The notes under the pieces are model-generated. The model did no database searches and was not told the origin of the DNA. It was given only the letters and a program-made list of their open reading frames with translations. Position numbers and translations under genes: made by a program. A stretch of DNA of 64,000 nt from Ryuthela nishihirai (Eukaryota; Arthropoda; Arachnida; Araneae; Heptathelidae): assembly GCA_038380435.1 (NCBI GenBank), contig JAWZYU010000004.1, forward strand, positions 20,186,001 to 20,250,000, given 5' to 3'. This document shows positions 33,649 to 45,069 of the stretch, in pieces (within the stretch, counting starts at the first letter, position 1; each line of letters starts with the position of its first letter).

Positions 33649-35147
33649 CAATTTCTTTTCAGCTGAATGTTTCATGATTCCCATGTCCACAGGACATCTT
33701 TTGTAATACTTTACTACTGAATTCGTTATACAAATACATCTATGCTGAGGAACAACTGCTGACCATGTTCACTGCAGGTGAATTCTAAAATGCTTCATTC
33801 TCTTTTCTAAGCTTTTAGGCTACGTTGTTCATTAATCTAATCATTAATCTGCCTTATTCATACGTAAAACTTAAACAAATGAAAGCGATCTCTCATTGAA
33901 AAAATATGTTTCTTGAAGATGGTTGAAGATTCCTTTGTCAATATAAAACAAAATAATAAAGCATCTACTACTCAAGTTACTGCAAAATTACCTGGAGTCA
34001 AAATATCAAGTCTTCTTATATCCTAGTTATGAATTGTTTAAATTTCCTCCAAGAAACCAGACTTAGAACGCACCAGGCGTTACAATTCCCGAAGTTTAAC
34101 TTTTAGATGCATTTCGTTTATATATCCACACTCTTGATGGACCGAAGCTAATTTATAACCATTGAAACTCACATTCGGAAGGTTCGTGTTGGATTTTTAA
34201 CTCAAAACTCAGATATGAACATGCCAATTAAATGAACTGTTCACATTTACGCGAAGGAAAATAGTCAGCAGATTGAGTAATGAAGCATGTTGAGCTTGAG
34301 ATCTTTCATCTTCATCTTCCAAACATTATCCACCACCTACACGGCAAAAGGCGAGTGTATGTGCTTCACCTGCTCGAATCCATCCTCGTGGGACAGCGGC
34401 CGAGGTGTACACATGCAGATCGCGCGGGTGTGGCTGGTGGACCGCCATCAGCTCTGGTTCGCTGCAATATCGGTCCTAACACACCATTACTGGGTGTGTA
34501 ATTAGTGCGGAGAGGGCCACGGTCATTAAAGGGAGTGCGACTCATAACTGAAACCACTGAATCCTGTTGTCTTCCTAATTAGCTGTTGTAGTCAATGAGC
34601 GTTGGAAAAGCGGGAATATTGAGCGACCATTTGGGACGTATGATTCTGTTAATTTTAGAAGAGTAGCATCAAGATTTTCTTTAATTTTTTTCCTTGAACT
34701 ATTAACGGCCCGCTTTCATGCGTTTTTAATTTATTCTCAGTTGTATCAGTAAAGTCAAATACTTGGATCGATAGGTACCTGTGTTAAGGTTGCAGTATTT
34801 TTTCTCTTGGCTTCCAGAAAGTCACCCCGTATTTCATGACACCTGTCGGGTATGAAGTACGTTGTTAGAACTGTTGATTTCAAACTCTGCTCACGTTTTA
34901 ACGGACTCCACCCTTTCCTATCTGAGAGCGAATGGAATAGCGATTAGAGTGACACTCTACTTAAGGATTAATCGTTTTGGTTATTAATTCAGGAAGTATT
35001 TCATTGAACACAAAAGTATCCTGTTTCCATTTCCTATTTCAGTTTTGTTTCTTAAAACGATAGTTAAAAGTGTAAAGGAAAACAATTATTCAATACATTC
35101 CAAGCACAACCGCTTACTTCATTTTACCTGTATTAATAACATAAAAA
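33649..35147. other. Noncoding DNA with a GC-rich patch at 34340-34550
   Basis: Most is AT-rich and featureless. The GC-rich patch contains CGCGCGGGTGTGG and GGACAGCGGCCGAGG. It has open frames on both strands but no splice-bounded exon that I can defend. Confidence 0.4.
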
Positions 35148-35355
35148 ATAATAAATAAATACCCCCTCAAGCAGCTGCTTGCCACAGAGGTCTGACAGGA
35201 GCCTGTCAGTTTATATGCCACAGTAGGAGATCTGAGAGGATGGCAGGACCTCAGCAGAAAAATGACACACACATCCATGCCTGATTCCGGGGCTCGAACC
35301 CAGGACCCTTAGATCAGTAGCCAAGCGTGCTAACCACTCAGCCACGGGACGGCAT
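35148..35355 (-). mobile_element. Second SINE family copy
   Basis: Minus strand, nearly full length, with head GCCGTCCCGTGGCTGAGTGG, GGGTTCGAGCCCC B box, body and TATTTATTTATTATT tail. Confidence 0.9.
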
Positions 35356-35994
35356 ACAGTGCTCAAATTATATTTTGCAAAGGATAATAGTAACGAGTTT
35401 TATTCACATACTGAACTTCAGATTTGTGTCAGTAATGTAATTTAGACATAAATTAATTCCATTCACAGAATAACATCGAAACTTTCGCTAATGAAATTTA
35501 AATGAAAGCAAAAAATAAGTCTTCTACGAATATGAAGCAAGGCTAAGAGATCTGAAGCTCTATCAATGCAAACGTTTGGGTTCCTGTAAATGATTATCCT
35601 AATAATAAATTAAATCTTACGCTTAGCTTTATGTTAATAAACTGAATGAATTCAGAAATTTTCAATGTCCTTAATTGATTAATTAATGACTGTTAAGAGT
35701 TTCACGCAGAACGAAATCGTTTCTAAAAATAGAGAATGATTATTCTGTCTCTAATGTTAGAATTTTGCATGTATCAATTAATATAAATAATAAAAAAATT
35801 CACAAATAGTTGATCAGAATATTTTCTCTAAAATAGTTATACTAAAATAGTTCTCTAAACCCATTATCGAAAATGCATTTTTTTCTTCCTTTCGCAAGTT
35901 TCTTTTAGCAGCCTTGGTTGATAACTAAGGCATCATCTTTCATCATCAGTTTCCACAACATTCTTGGTTTCATCATTACACTAAGTATTAGATT

Positions 35995-36300
35995 TCACAT
36001 CATCACGTGACTCGAAAACGCCGTGTTTGAGCCATTCCGTTTACCTTCCACATCATGCAATATATGTAAAAGTGAGTCATGCAGTCTCTTATTACACGCA
36101 GCACTTATTTTTTGTTCACCTATTGAATTATTTTTATTTTGAAAATATTTCAGTTCGTCTCCTGTTTTCTTCTTGAATAATTCTCCAAATACACTCGTGT
36201 TACAAAATATCAAGAAACCAAACACAGCCAGCCTGCTATTATTAATGAGCTTTAGCGCAATTACTCGTTTTCGATACGAAAAAGGAAAAATATACTTATT
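35995..36300 (-). CDS. Candidate secreted-peptide exon (weak)
   Basis: A minus-strand open frame runs from about 36300 to TGA just below 35997, with a hydrophobic stretch (LAVFGFLIFCNTSVFG) like a signal peptide and then a charged region. An AAG|GTAAAC donor inside it, near 36040, and a TTTGCAG acceptor upstream suggest that only part is exon. The segment CNKRLHDSLLHILHDVEG is amphipathic. No family is recognised, no in-frame ATG precedes the hydrophobic stretch, and it may be chance. Confidence 0.25.
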   Translation of the reverse strand, partial: NKYIFPFSYRKRVIALKLINNSRLAVFGFLIFCNTSVFGELFKKKTGDELKYFQNKNNSIGEQKISAACNKRLHDSLLHILHDVEGKRNGSNTAFSSHVMM

Positions 36301-36758
36301 GACATTGGGAAGAACTGCAAAGGGAAATTTTAAAATACCAAAATGGAAAAGTAATTGCTTCGGGTAATTAAGTGCCGGTGCTAATGATCGAAGATAAAAA
36401 AGGCCGTGTTCTAAAGTTTTATTTTATTTAATGACTTTTTTTTTCTAATGCTTAATGGGAAATAAGTTTCCATTAGATACATATGCGATGTGATATATTC
36501 GTGATGTGCTGAATGTATGCATGCTGCCATTAGGAAGCACCCTCAGTTGTCCGCTCCGTTGGAAAAAAAAGTGACAGCGGTTGCGAAGATCGCATGTATC
36601 TTAGGGGACGGGGAGATGCAGTAGGAACCAAGTGTGTCTTGGGAGATGGAGTGGTGCAATAGGAACCAAATGTGTCTGGGTACCGAAACGAAACACAAGA
36701 GAGACTTCGCTATACGTGTTTCAAGAAATCAGCGCCTAGTGCATTCTATGTGTTTGTA

Positions 36759-36973
36759 TAGTCGCTCAAAAAAGTATCCGAACACTGTGGTTGATTACAG
36801 AATTCAGAAAAAATATCTGACAACGATTTTTTTAGAAATTAGTGATCTGGCAACCTTCGTGTCACGTGACACGAAGGTTGCCAGATCACTAATTTCTAAA
36901 AAAAAACGTTGCCAGATACTTTTTCTGAATTCTGTAATCAATTATAGCGTTCGGATATTTTTTTGAGCGACTG
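36759..36973. mobile_element. Fully palindromic Tc1-type MITE
   Basis: The 215-bp unit is one inverted repeat from end to end. The termini read TAGTCGCTCAAAAAAGTATCC and, inward from the right, CAGTCGCTCAAAAAAATATCC; the centre GTGTCACGTGACAC is exact. TA flanks both sides (36757-36758 and 36974-36975). It has no coding capacity and no unique spacer. Confidence 0.9.
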
Positions 36974-37099
36974 TACATCCTTCCTTCCTTTAAAGTCGAA
37001 TTTCTCTGGTCCCTGTCCTTGACATATATCGAGGACCATCGGTATAAATTAATTTTCATCTCCGCGAACCGCAAATTTTCAATCCATATGAGATTTCGG

Positions 37100-37720
37100 A
37101 ATCTATCTTCTCTTCCATATGAGAGGATGGTTAGTGAGTTTGTCTAATGATCAAAAGGACCCGGGTTCGAGTCACGGATAAGACATGAATGGGTTGGGTT
37201 GTTGTTTTACCTCTGAGCGGCACTTTTTTGCACACCATGGGCTAAATGGCCAGGTCACATGGACCCCGAAGGCTCAGAGAAGGTTGGGGGAGGGGACACA
37301 CTGGAACAGCTGTTGGGAGACAGATGGTAGCCTCCCGTCAAGGCCATCCAGCGTGTTCTTTAACGTGCACAGGGTATATCTCTCCCGCACACGGGACACG
37401 GCTTAACGTCCCATCCGACGGACGGCGGCCTTTCCAAGCCCATCGGTGTTCCCTACTGACCGTGGGCAGGGCGGGGGAATTTTGCGGAGATAAATCTCAA
37501 CGCTGACCCAGCTGGGACTCGAACCTGGAAACTACAGATTACGAGCCTGGCGCGCTACCGACTGAGCCACCCCCGCCCCAAGACATGAATGTCTTGTGTT
37601 GTCTTTCATCTGAGATCTCGCCTTCTTCAATGACTCTACGGCGCATTATACACTGGCAGGCTCTCATACCTCTGTGGCCAGCAGTTACTTGAGGAATAAT
37701 TTATTTTAAATTTTTGTCTT
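37100..37720 (+). mobile_element. Decayed second-family SINE split by a major SINE
   Basis: The head (GAGGATGGTTAGTGAGTTTG, GGGTTCGAGTCACGG) lies before 37190. The body (GTCTTGTGTTGTC, GAGATCTCGCC, GGCAGGCTCTCATACCTCTGTGGC, CAGTTACTTGAGG) follows after 37590. A major SINE occupies the gap. Confidence 0.75.
37191..37579 (-). mobile_element. Major SINE nested in the second SINE family
   Basis: The target duplication AAGACATGAAT lies at 37180-37190 and 37580-37590. The element is nearly full length, with the tail GGGTTGGGTTGTTG at its left side on the plus strand. It shows that the major SINE was active after the second family. Confidence 0.95.
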
Positions 37721-39214
37721 TCGCACTTTGCTTCCATGTTTCGCTCCTTAGTTTTGTTTTTATTTCTTAGAAATGAGTGCATTTCTGTTTTGTAATTTGC
37801 GTTGAACTTTAGAACAACAATTCGGAGAGATTTTAAAAAAATTGCCATAGGTAAAATATCTTCATAAAAAACTTAATTGCGCTGAATTATAGACCCTGTC
37901 CACATTTAAATAGTTTAATATCAGTGCATCGAATGAATGAAACACTATGGGCTGCATTTCACAAATGCTCAATATTAAATTAGTGAATGATGAACTGGGT
38001 GTGAAAAAAAATCAGAATTAAATATATAAATAATCAAATTATATATTTGATTTGTATCAACAACTATAAACGTATACATCCTCTCAAAGTTTTCCCATCA
38101 CTTTCGAAATACTCTGTATATGTACTGTATTTTAGTTTATTTTTCCCTATAATTCTGGAAATTATTAATTAACTTTTATTAATAAATAATTTAAATCTTT
38201 TTCCAAAACTTATCTCTAACAATAACCAAATTATAGTTATATAGCACTGAAGAAAGCATTTTAGTGTAACTGCAAATAAAGCTTAGTTTTTCTAATTTCG
38301 ACTCCTTAGTAAATGTTCACAAAAAGTGCTGTGCGCAAAATGCTAAAAGGTAAATGTGAGCAAAAAAGTAAAAATATCCCTCAGAGGAAATGCACGAGCT
38401 TCGGAGACTACCATTTTTTACAAATCAAACATCAGAGACAAAAAAGGGGTATACACACACAGTAAACACGATTAAGTTAAGCAAATGTCGCATAGATGTG
38501 GAAACGGAAACAAAAATTGCGTGCTCTGGCGAGACTGCGAAGTTGCTATGACAACAGTAACAACTCAAAGGGCGGCAAAGACTTGCATCGATATCACGCT
38601 TCCACTCTCAGTATTCATATGCATTGGCATCGTCTTTTATGCCAATAGAGGAAAAAATCCGCTCCCTTAACTTTACGTAAAATAATACGAAAGTAAGTGA
38701 ACCATTTGATGGGACAAATCCGTTGGTCAATCACGAAGTGTTGTAAGTTATTTATCCAGGAAAATTAATTTGGCACTTGTTCCGATTCTATCATGATTGA
38801 AAAATAGATTCTTTGTCAGCTGATAAAGGTGTTAGTTCGAATCTCTCTCTCTCCACTAACTCTTATCTAGTAAAAAGTCATCAAGTGATAACATTGTTTT
38901 TTGTCGATCCTGAACCATTGCAGGTGTATTAATGCAATATTAGAAAAAAAAATAATTATTAACAAAAAGATCTGATCAAAGAAAATTTTTATTGATCTGA
39001 TCGCGCGCAAACCTAGATGCCAAAGGAATGAGTTCATAATCTGTGATGATCATAAAGTTCCAGCCACTACCACTGCAACATTCAGATAGTCCTAGTTGAA
39101 AAAGGAGACAATGATGAGCTTCGAAAGTCTTTCCTGTCGTTCGGAAAGCAGTCATCAACTTTTAGTGAAAGGAAAAGCCAGAGCCTGTGCACGCTAAAGA
39201 CAATCTATAATGTG
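37721..39214. other. AT-rich noncoding DNA
   Basis: No gene or recognised repeat is visible. Confidence 0.5.
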
Positions 39215-39720
39215 GAAAGGTTACTTCTCAGAGCAGTCCAACATTATCTACCCTCAGAACAGTCCAGGGTGTTCAGAGTACTCCAGGATTATCTGCCCCA
39301 AGAGCAGTCCATTGTCACCAAAATAATTCATGGCTACCTGTTCCAAGAGCAGCCCATTGTCACCAGAATAATCCATGGCTACCTGTCCCAAGAGAGGTCC
39401 ATTGTCACCAGAATAATCCATGGCTACCTGTCCCAAGAACAGTCCATTGTCATATGAGCAGTTCATCGTCTATGCCCAAGAACAGTTCATAATCACCAGA
39501 GTAATCCATCGTTATCTGTCAGAAGAGTAGTCCATCGTCATCTGCCTCAAGAGCAGTCCATTGTCACCAGAGAAGCCCAGTGTCATCTGCCCAAGAGCAG
39601 TTCGTTGTCACAAGAGAAGTCCATCGTCATCTGATCCAAGAGCAGTTCATTGTCACTAGAGCAGTCAAGCGTCATTTTCCCCAAGAATAACCAGTGCTAG
39701 CTGCATATCAGCAGTTCAGT
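39215..39720. repeat. 45-bp tandem repeat, degenerate
   Basis: Units of CAAGAGCAGTCCATTGTCAC followed by CAGAATAATCCATGGCTACCTGTCC repeat most regularly at 39290-39440, then decay into shorter variants (GAGCAGTTCATTGTCAC) to about 39720. The unit is a multiple of three, so one frame stays open in the regular part. The array gives no sign of being a gene. Confidence 0.8.
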
Positions 39721-40963
39721 GCAATTTCCCTACGAATGTTTCTTAATCCTATGAATGCTGCAATTTCCCTATTAATGCTTCTTAACCTACCTGTTCTGAG
39801 CTCTGGAGAACAACCATTTTTCTACATATTTCGTAGACTTTGAATCAGAAAGGAGCACCGCTCAGAGGGAAATTCGACAAATACAGCACGATGGATTCCA
39901 TCATCAGATTCTATCTTTTCACGTGTTAGAGGAAAATTTAATTTACAGTGGATTTCATTTAGTGAAATATAATTTATCTCCCTAACGAACTTTTCATTTT
40001 GCTTTCCTCTGGCAGAAAATTTTCATTTATTAACTTAAGAAACAACAAGGAGAAATTAGAGTTTGAATGAATGTTTAAAAAGGGATATATTTTTTCCCTC
40101 GAAAGTCATTTACTTGCGAAGAACTTCTTCGGAAGATTAATTCAATCGCTGATTTAAACTTTCTTTTCTATTGAATTAAAAGCAGAGATTACATAAGAGA
40201 AAAAGTAATCCGTTTAGAAAAGAAAGTAAGTGTTTGAAGTTTCATGAAAATCTAATTAAACTGATTGTGTAAAGAAAAGCAAAAACAAGTTTTCTTAGAA
40301 AAACCGAAATTTCCAACAATGGTGCAACAACGGTTCATTTCCTTTAAGGAAAATGGGGGTGATCTTTCTAACGAAATCATCTTATTTTCAACGACAGGAA
40401 GAACACATCATGAATAAATGATGTGAGAAGAAACAAGATAAAAATACCAGATATATAAAAAAAACAACAGAAAAACTGTCTACTAAGTCTTTCAATTCTT
40501 AAAAATTAAAACAAATTAACGTTTTCATTCTTTCTTTTACTTACTCCGTTAAAGGAATTAATTGATTACATCAATTAATTAATTTCTGTTTTCCTGATAC
40601 GAAATAACTCTTTGTATTCGCTAAGAAGAAACTCATAATTTAGATACAATTCGTCCCATTTTTGCGTCACTAAACCTCACTAATTTTATTTAAAAATCAT
40701 AAAACTTCCGCTATTAAAGGATGAATCTCGACTGAAAATGAAATTCAGAAAGTAACAGACCTTCAGGTCTATTGTTCGCAGAAATTAATAAATTGAGCTT
40801 TTGGTGAAATGAGCAGAAATGAATCGATATTATAATACCGAATATAAAAATAATCGCTATTTATATCCTAGATTCTTTTGCTTTTCCAATCAAGAGGTTC
40901 TAGACAACCATAATCAGAACGATAAATTGAAATTGAGAACCCCTACGTAATATCACCATCATC
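39721..40963. other. AT-rich noncoding DNA
   Basis: No gene or recognised repeat is visible. Confidence 0.5.
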
Positions 40964-41275
40964 CTTAAACAGTCATGGGCTAGGGTGGTCCAACCAGACC
41001 GTGCAATTTAGTTCTCCAAGCATATCTGTCCTGAGCTACGGTGGTCCAACCAGACCGTGCAATTCAGTTCTCCAAGCATATCTGTCCTGAGCTACGGTGG
41101 TCCAACCAGACCGTGCAATTTAGTTCTCCAAGCATATCTGTCCTGAGCTACATCTGCTGCATCTGGCCACTGCACACTAGTTCTAATAAGGTCCTGTTTG
41201 ACATTGTCTGCCCACCGCATCCTAGGTCTTCCCCTCTTTCTGAGGCCTTTATGCACACTGTTCATAACCCTATTA
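40964..41275 (-). mobile_element. 3' end of the RTE-like LINE with a triplicated 56-bp terminus
   Basis: On the minus strand the sequence matches the last 200 or so bases of the LINE (GTTATGAACAGTGTG, AGGCCTCAGAAAG, GGGAAGACCTAGGATGCGGTG). The terminal block GTGGTCCAACCAGACCGTGC starts at 40985, 41041 and 41097, an exact 56-base period, so the 3' end occurs three times. The TCATCATC-like end lies at 40958. Confidence 0.85.
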
Positions 41276-41579
41276 AAAACTACGTAATAACATCTCCATT
41301 TTTGCTAACGAAGATTATTTCGAAATCTTGCTATGTTATTGCATCTATATCCTAATAGAAATTAAGACGAGTATCGTAACTATTGTTTTCAACTTAAGAA
41401 ATAACTTATTTCTTTTACACTTTGGGATTTTATTTGTAATTATGTAATTGTCAATAAAGTTAATATTCAAGCCACTAACTAACTTCGTTGTATTCTCGTA
41501 ATACTGGGTATAGGGAGAAAATGTCTTCAGCCGGGTGGACCACGACCTCCTGATAACATATCAAACTGGTATTGAGTAT

Positions 41580-41795
41580 TCCCATGGCCGAGTGGTTAGC
41601 GCGCTTGGCTTCTGATCTAAGGGATCTGGGTTCGAGCCCCGGGAAGGCATGGATGTATATGTCGTTTATCTGCTGAGGTCCTGCCATCCTCTCAGACCTT
41701 CTACTTTGGCATATAAACTGATAGGCTCCTGTCAGACCTCTGTGGCAAGCAGCTGCTTGAGGGGGGGTATTTATTTATTTTTTTTTATTGCAGTT
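41580..41795 (+). mobile_element. Second SINE family, full-length copy
   Basis: The head CCCATGGCCGAGTGGTTAGC, B box GGGTTCGAGCCCCGG and body are complete, and the tail is GTATTTATTTATTTTTTTTT. It is the cleanest representative of the family here. Confidence 0.92.
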
Positions 41796-41924
41796 GAGCA
41801 TGGAAGAAACGTAGAATACTTTTACACTTCAGTGAGTTTATCTTACCATGCCAAATGCCGTTATCTGACCACGTGTTTCAGCAAAATTGTGTACAGTGTC
41901 ACCATACGGCATAATCACGTTTTC

Positions 41925-42312
41925 AGTTGCGTTGTTTTACCTCTGAACGACGTTTTATTGCCCACAAGGAGTGAAATGGACAGGTCACAACGATCCCGAG
42001 GGCTGAAAGACGATTAGGAGAAGGAACCCACTGGACATCTGCTGGAAGACAGTTGGTAGTCTTCCATCAAGGCCATCCGGTGCGTTCTTTATCGAGCATA
42101 AGGTATGGCCACGGGACCAGGGCTTAACGTCCCATCCGACGGACGGTGGACTTTCCAAGCCCATCGGTGTCCCCTACTGACCGTGAGCAGGACGGGGAGT
42201 TTTTCGGAGATAAATCTGAACGCTGACCCAGGTGGCCTGAATTGCCCAGGTGGGACTCGAACCGGAATCTGCAGATTACGAGCCTGGGGCGTTACTGACC
42301 GAGCATCCCACC
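41925..42312 (-). mobile_element. Major SINE, diverged copy
   Basis: Minus strand; the tail and body blocks are recognisable (TTGTTTTACCTCTGAACGACG, GTCCCATCCGACGGACGG). A 20-base extra block follows the head (GGTGGCCTGAATTGCCC), and the A box is damaged. Confidence 0.85.
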
Positions 42313-44681
42313 CTTACTCACACGATTTCAGACTTCTCCATTTTCTTCAGAGTAAATGAAACTGAAATCACATTAATATAAAATCATGAAGTGCAGACTT
42401 AGAACTTCTGGTACAACGTGATAAATGAAAATTCAGCTTTGAGGCATTTGTACAAAAAAAAAAGCGTACCACGAATCAAGTTCCAGGGATAATAAATTTA
42501 ATTTTTAATATGCATATGTTGATTTTAACAATAAACATAAACCTCAATGCTTATATAGTACCATGAAGACATCTCATTGCATTCAGATTCAATGACTATA
42601 TCTCAAAGTAACCATTTTGTATTTTATTACAAATACCGAGCAGGGCAAGTTTGGACAAAGGAATTACTGGGCTCGGCCCACCACCACTGTTTGTGCGGCC
42701 CTAGAGCTATTGATGACAAAAATTAAACTTCTTAAAAACAGTGTGTAGTGAACAAGAAGTCCAATTTCAGCGAAGCGAATTCTCATAAGAAATTAATTTA
42801 ACTAAAATTATATTATGTTCCACTTTAGTTTTTATCTTTTTTTGGGGGGGTGGCTTTTGTTAGGCATACGTTATTTGATTTCCTTGGCTGCCCGCCCTTC
42901 CATTTCAGTTTTCTATGCCTCCCTTCAGCTAAAATGTTTGCCCAGGCCTGAACTATGGGAAAGAGATGTTCAATTTATTCCTACTTTTCATATTCCCTAA
43001 TATTTTCTGTATTTATTTCCAAATCGATTCTCACAAGATACGGATAGACAACGACAATTAAAGTTCGTGTTTATTCCTCATTTTTGAATTTCCAAGCCAG
43101 ACCCACGAGATCACTTAGAGATGAAATAGAGATGATGGCCAAACAGATATCAAGTCTTGCATCAGCAAAAGTTTTGCTTTCCCTCCTCAAAAGTGCTTAT
43201 TCCTAACTATTGTGCAATGACCACCTGTTTGCATCGAATTTTTGAACATCTGCCCCCTCGGTTGCGACCACTCTACAACCTCATGTTTACCGCTGCTCAG
43301 AATGCTGACCGCAAGTTTTGTGTTCGGTGTCTAACAACTCAGGCAAAGCCTGATAGGAGATGACGTGCCACTTCACTCCCGGACCTCCGCTAACTGAAGA
43401 CCTGGCCACGCAACGACACAGACGCTGCCTTAATGTCGGTCGCATGGTGCCTTGCCTCACAACATTTTCGTCACTACTGATGGCGCCATTACCTTGCTCC
43501 GTTCCTCTGTCAGCATCAATTTTTGCCGCGCTCGCAGATGCTCTTGACCCGTTCCACAACGGACCGTTGTCATGGCGACTGTAAGATGCTATTTACTTCG
43601 TAGTTGCTGCGCGAGTGACTTACATGTGGACACGGAAACATTCCAGCACGACGATTAGCATATCTGACGGAGAACACTTTGGGTGAAAGCAAATACTTAA
43701 CGGGTGCACCTTCCTCCTCTTCGTTCTCTCTCCCTCCTCTTCGTTCTCTCTCCCCCTATTTCTTTTCTCTCAGCCCCCACTCTTCGTCCTTTACTTGATG
43801 TTTCGTGGGATGGGTAATGGAATTCAGCAGAAGCCGAGGTAAATATAGCCTATATCATTGTCCTCACGACATTCGATTACTTTGATAGTTTCTTACGATA
43901 GAAAGACGATACGTATTTTCTTTTTGAAATTATTTTTATAGTTGAGCTTAAACGGTGCGTCTGCGAAACGATATTCCTGCATCGTTTGGTAGTCAACGCA
44001 TTTTAAGATGCTCTTTTTTGCCTCAGACAAAGACAGCAGATTTTTTATGCAACTACAAACAAAACATCGATTTGTCTTTCTTACTTTTTTCATGCTAAGA
44101 AAAGAGGAAGGATTTTGATTGCGAAAAAAAGTACATCTCGAGATCTTCGATTTGGTGGATTTTTCTGGGGTTGATCTGGGGTTCTGAACTGGATAAATGT
44201 GGCTTCTACAATGTCATCTGTCCCTCGTCCTATGAGATGTTCCTACCACCTAAACTGTTGAAGTTTTTGAGACGAAATTTTATCATTAAGCTTTTCTCAT
44301 TGGGGCTAATGGTCCTGTTAATATGAACTTCAAAACGCTTATCATAAAATGGCATCATTTCGTAAAATGACGGTTTTTTTAAAAATGGTTCTAAAGATTT
44401 TACTTTTTTTCTTTTATAAAATTTATTTATTTATTAATGTATATCACAACCTCTTGGGCAATTAGTAATTGCCTTTCTACCCCAAAGCAGTTTATGTTAC
44501 CATTACAAAACTATATATTTAATAAAAATTATTACTAGTTGTCAGATAAATAAATAAATACTTTTATGTAATATGTAATATAAAAATAACATATATATAT
44601 ATAAATTTATAATATAAATGCACTTATAGAAAGTGCAGTTCAAACACTCTTGTACAGGACACGAGCCATAGTCAGCTACCT
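42313..44681. other. Noncoding DNA with a GC-rich patch at 43240-43620
   Basis: No gene is supported. The GC-rich patch has overlapping open frames on both strands, none with known motifs or splice signals. It could be a decayed transposon or an unrecognised repeat. CT-rich duplications (CTCTTCGTTCTCTCTCCC) occur at 43715-43760. Confidence 0.4.
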
Positions 44682-44782
44682 CGTAACAGTTGTCTAGCTA
44701 ATCTCTTTCCCCTACTCAGTTCTGAGTCTTTGAGGCCCTTGTGACCTGGTCATCTAGCTAGTATTATTAACAACCCAAGTCA
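44682..44782 (+). mobile_element. 3' fragment of the major SINE
   Basis: AACAGTTGTCTAGC through GTGACCTGGTCATCTAGC to AACAACCCAAGTC matches the end of the SINE, diverged. Confidence 0.55.
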
Positions 44783-45069
44783 ACATCAATATGCGCCAGC
44801 AAATGAGTTTTATGCTGCCAGTACTAAATTTCAATTTTTTGAATATTTTTACTTTATGTTTTATATATTCTGAAACTCAAAATCTACAAATGCCGATGTA
44901 TTATACATTCCCTTGGTTTAGGGTCGGTGGGGGGATGTGTACTCAGTTTTTACGTCACGCATTTTACTCTCGTTTTCAGGAAAACGAGATAATGGTTTCT
45001 CTTTGTCGTCTGTCTGTCTGCCCGTCTGTAAACATTCAACATTTTTGTTGTTAGAGAAAAAAAGTTGCT

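Noticed and set aside
35995..36225. Pigment-dispersing factor or insulin-like peptide identity
   Set aside because: The segment lacks the NSELINSLL-type core and the paired Cys pattern, so only a generic secreted candidate is kept.
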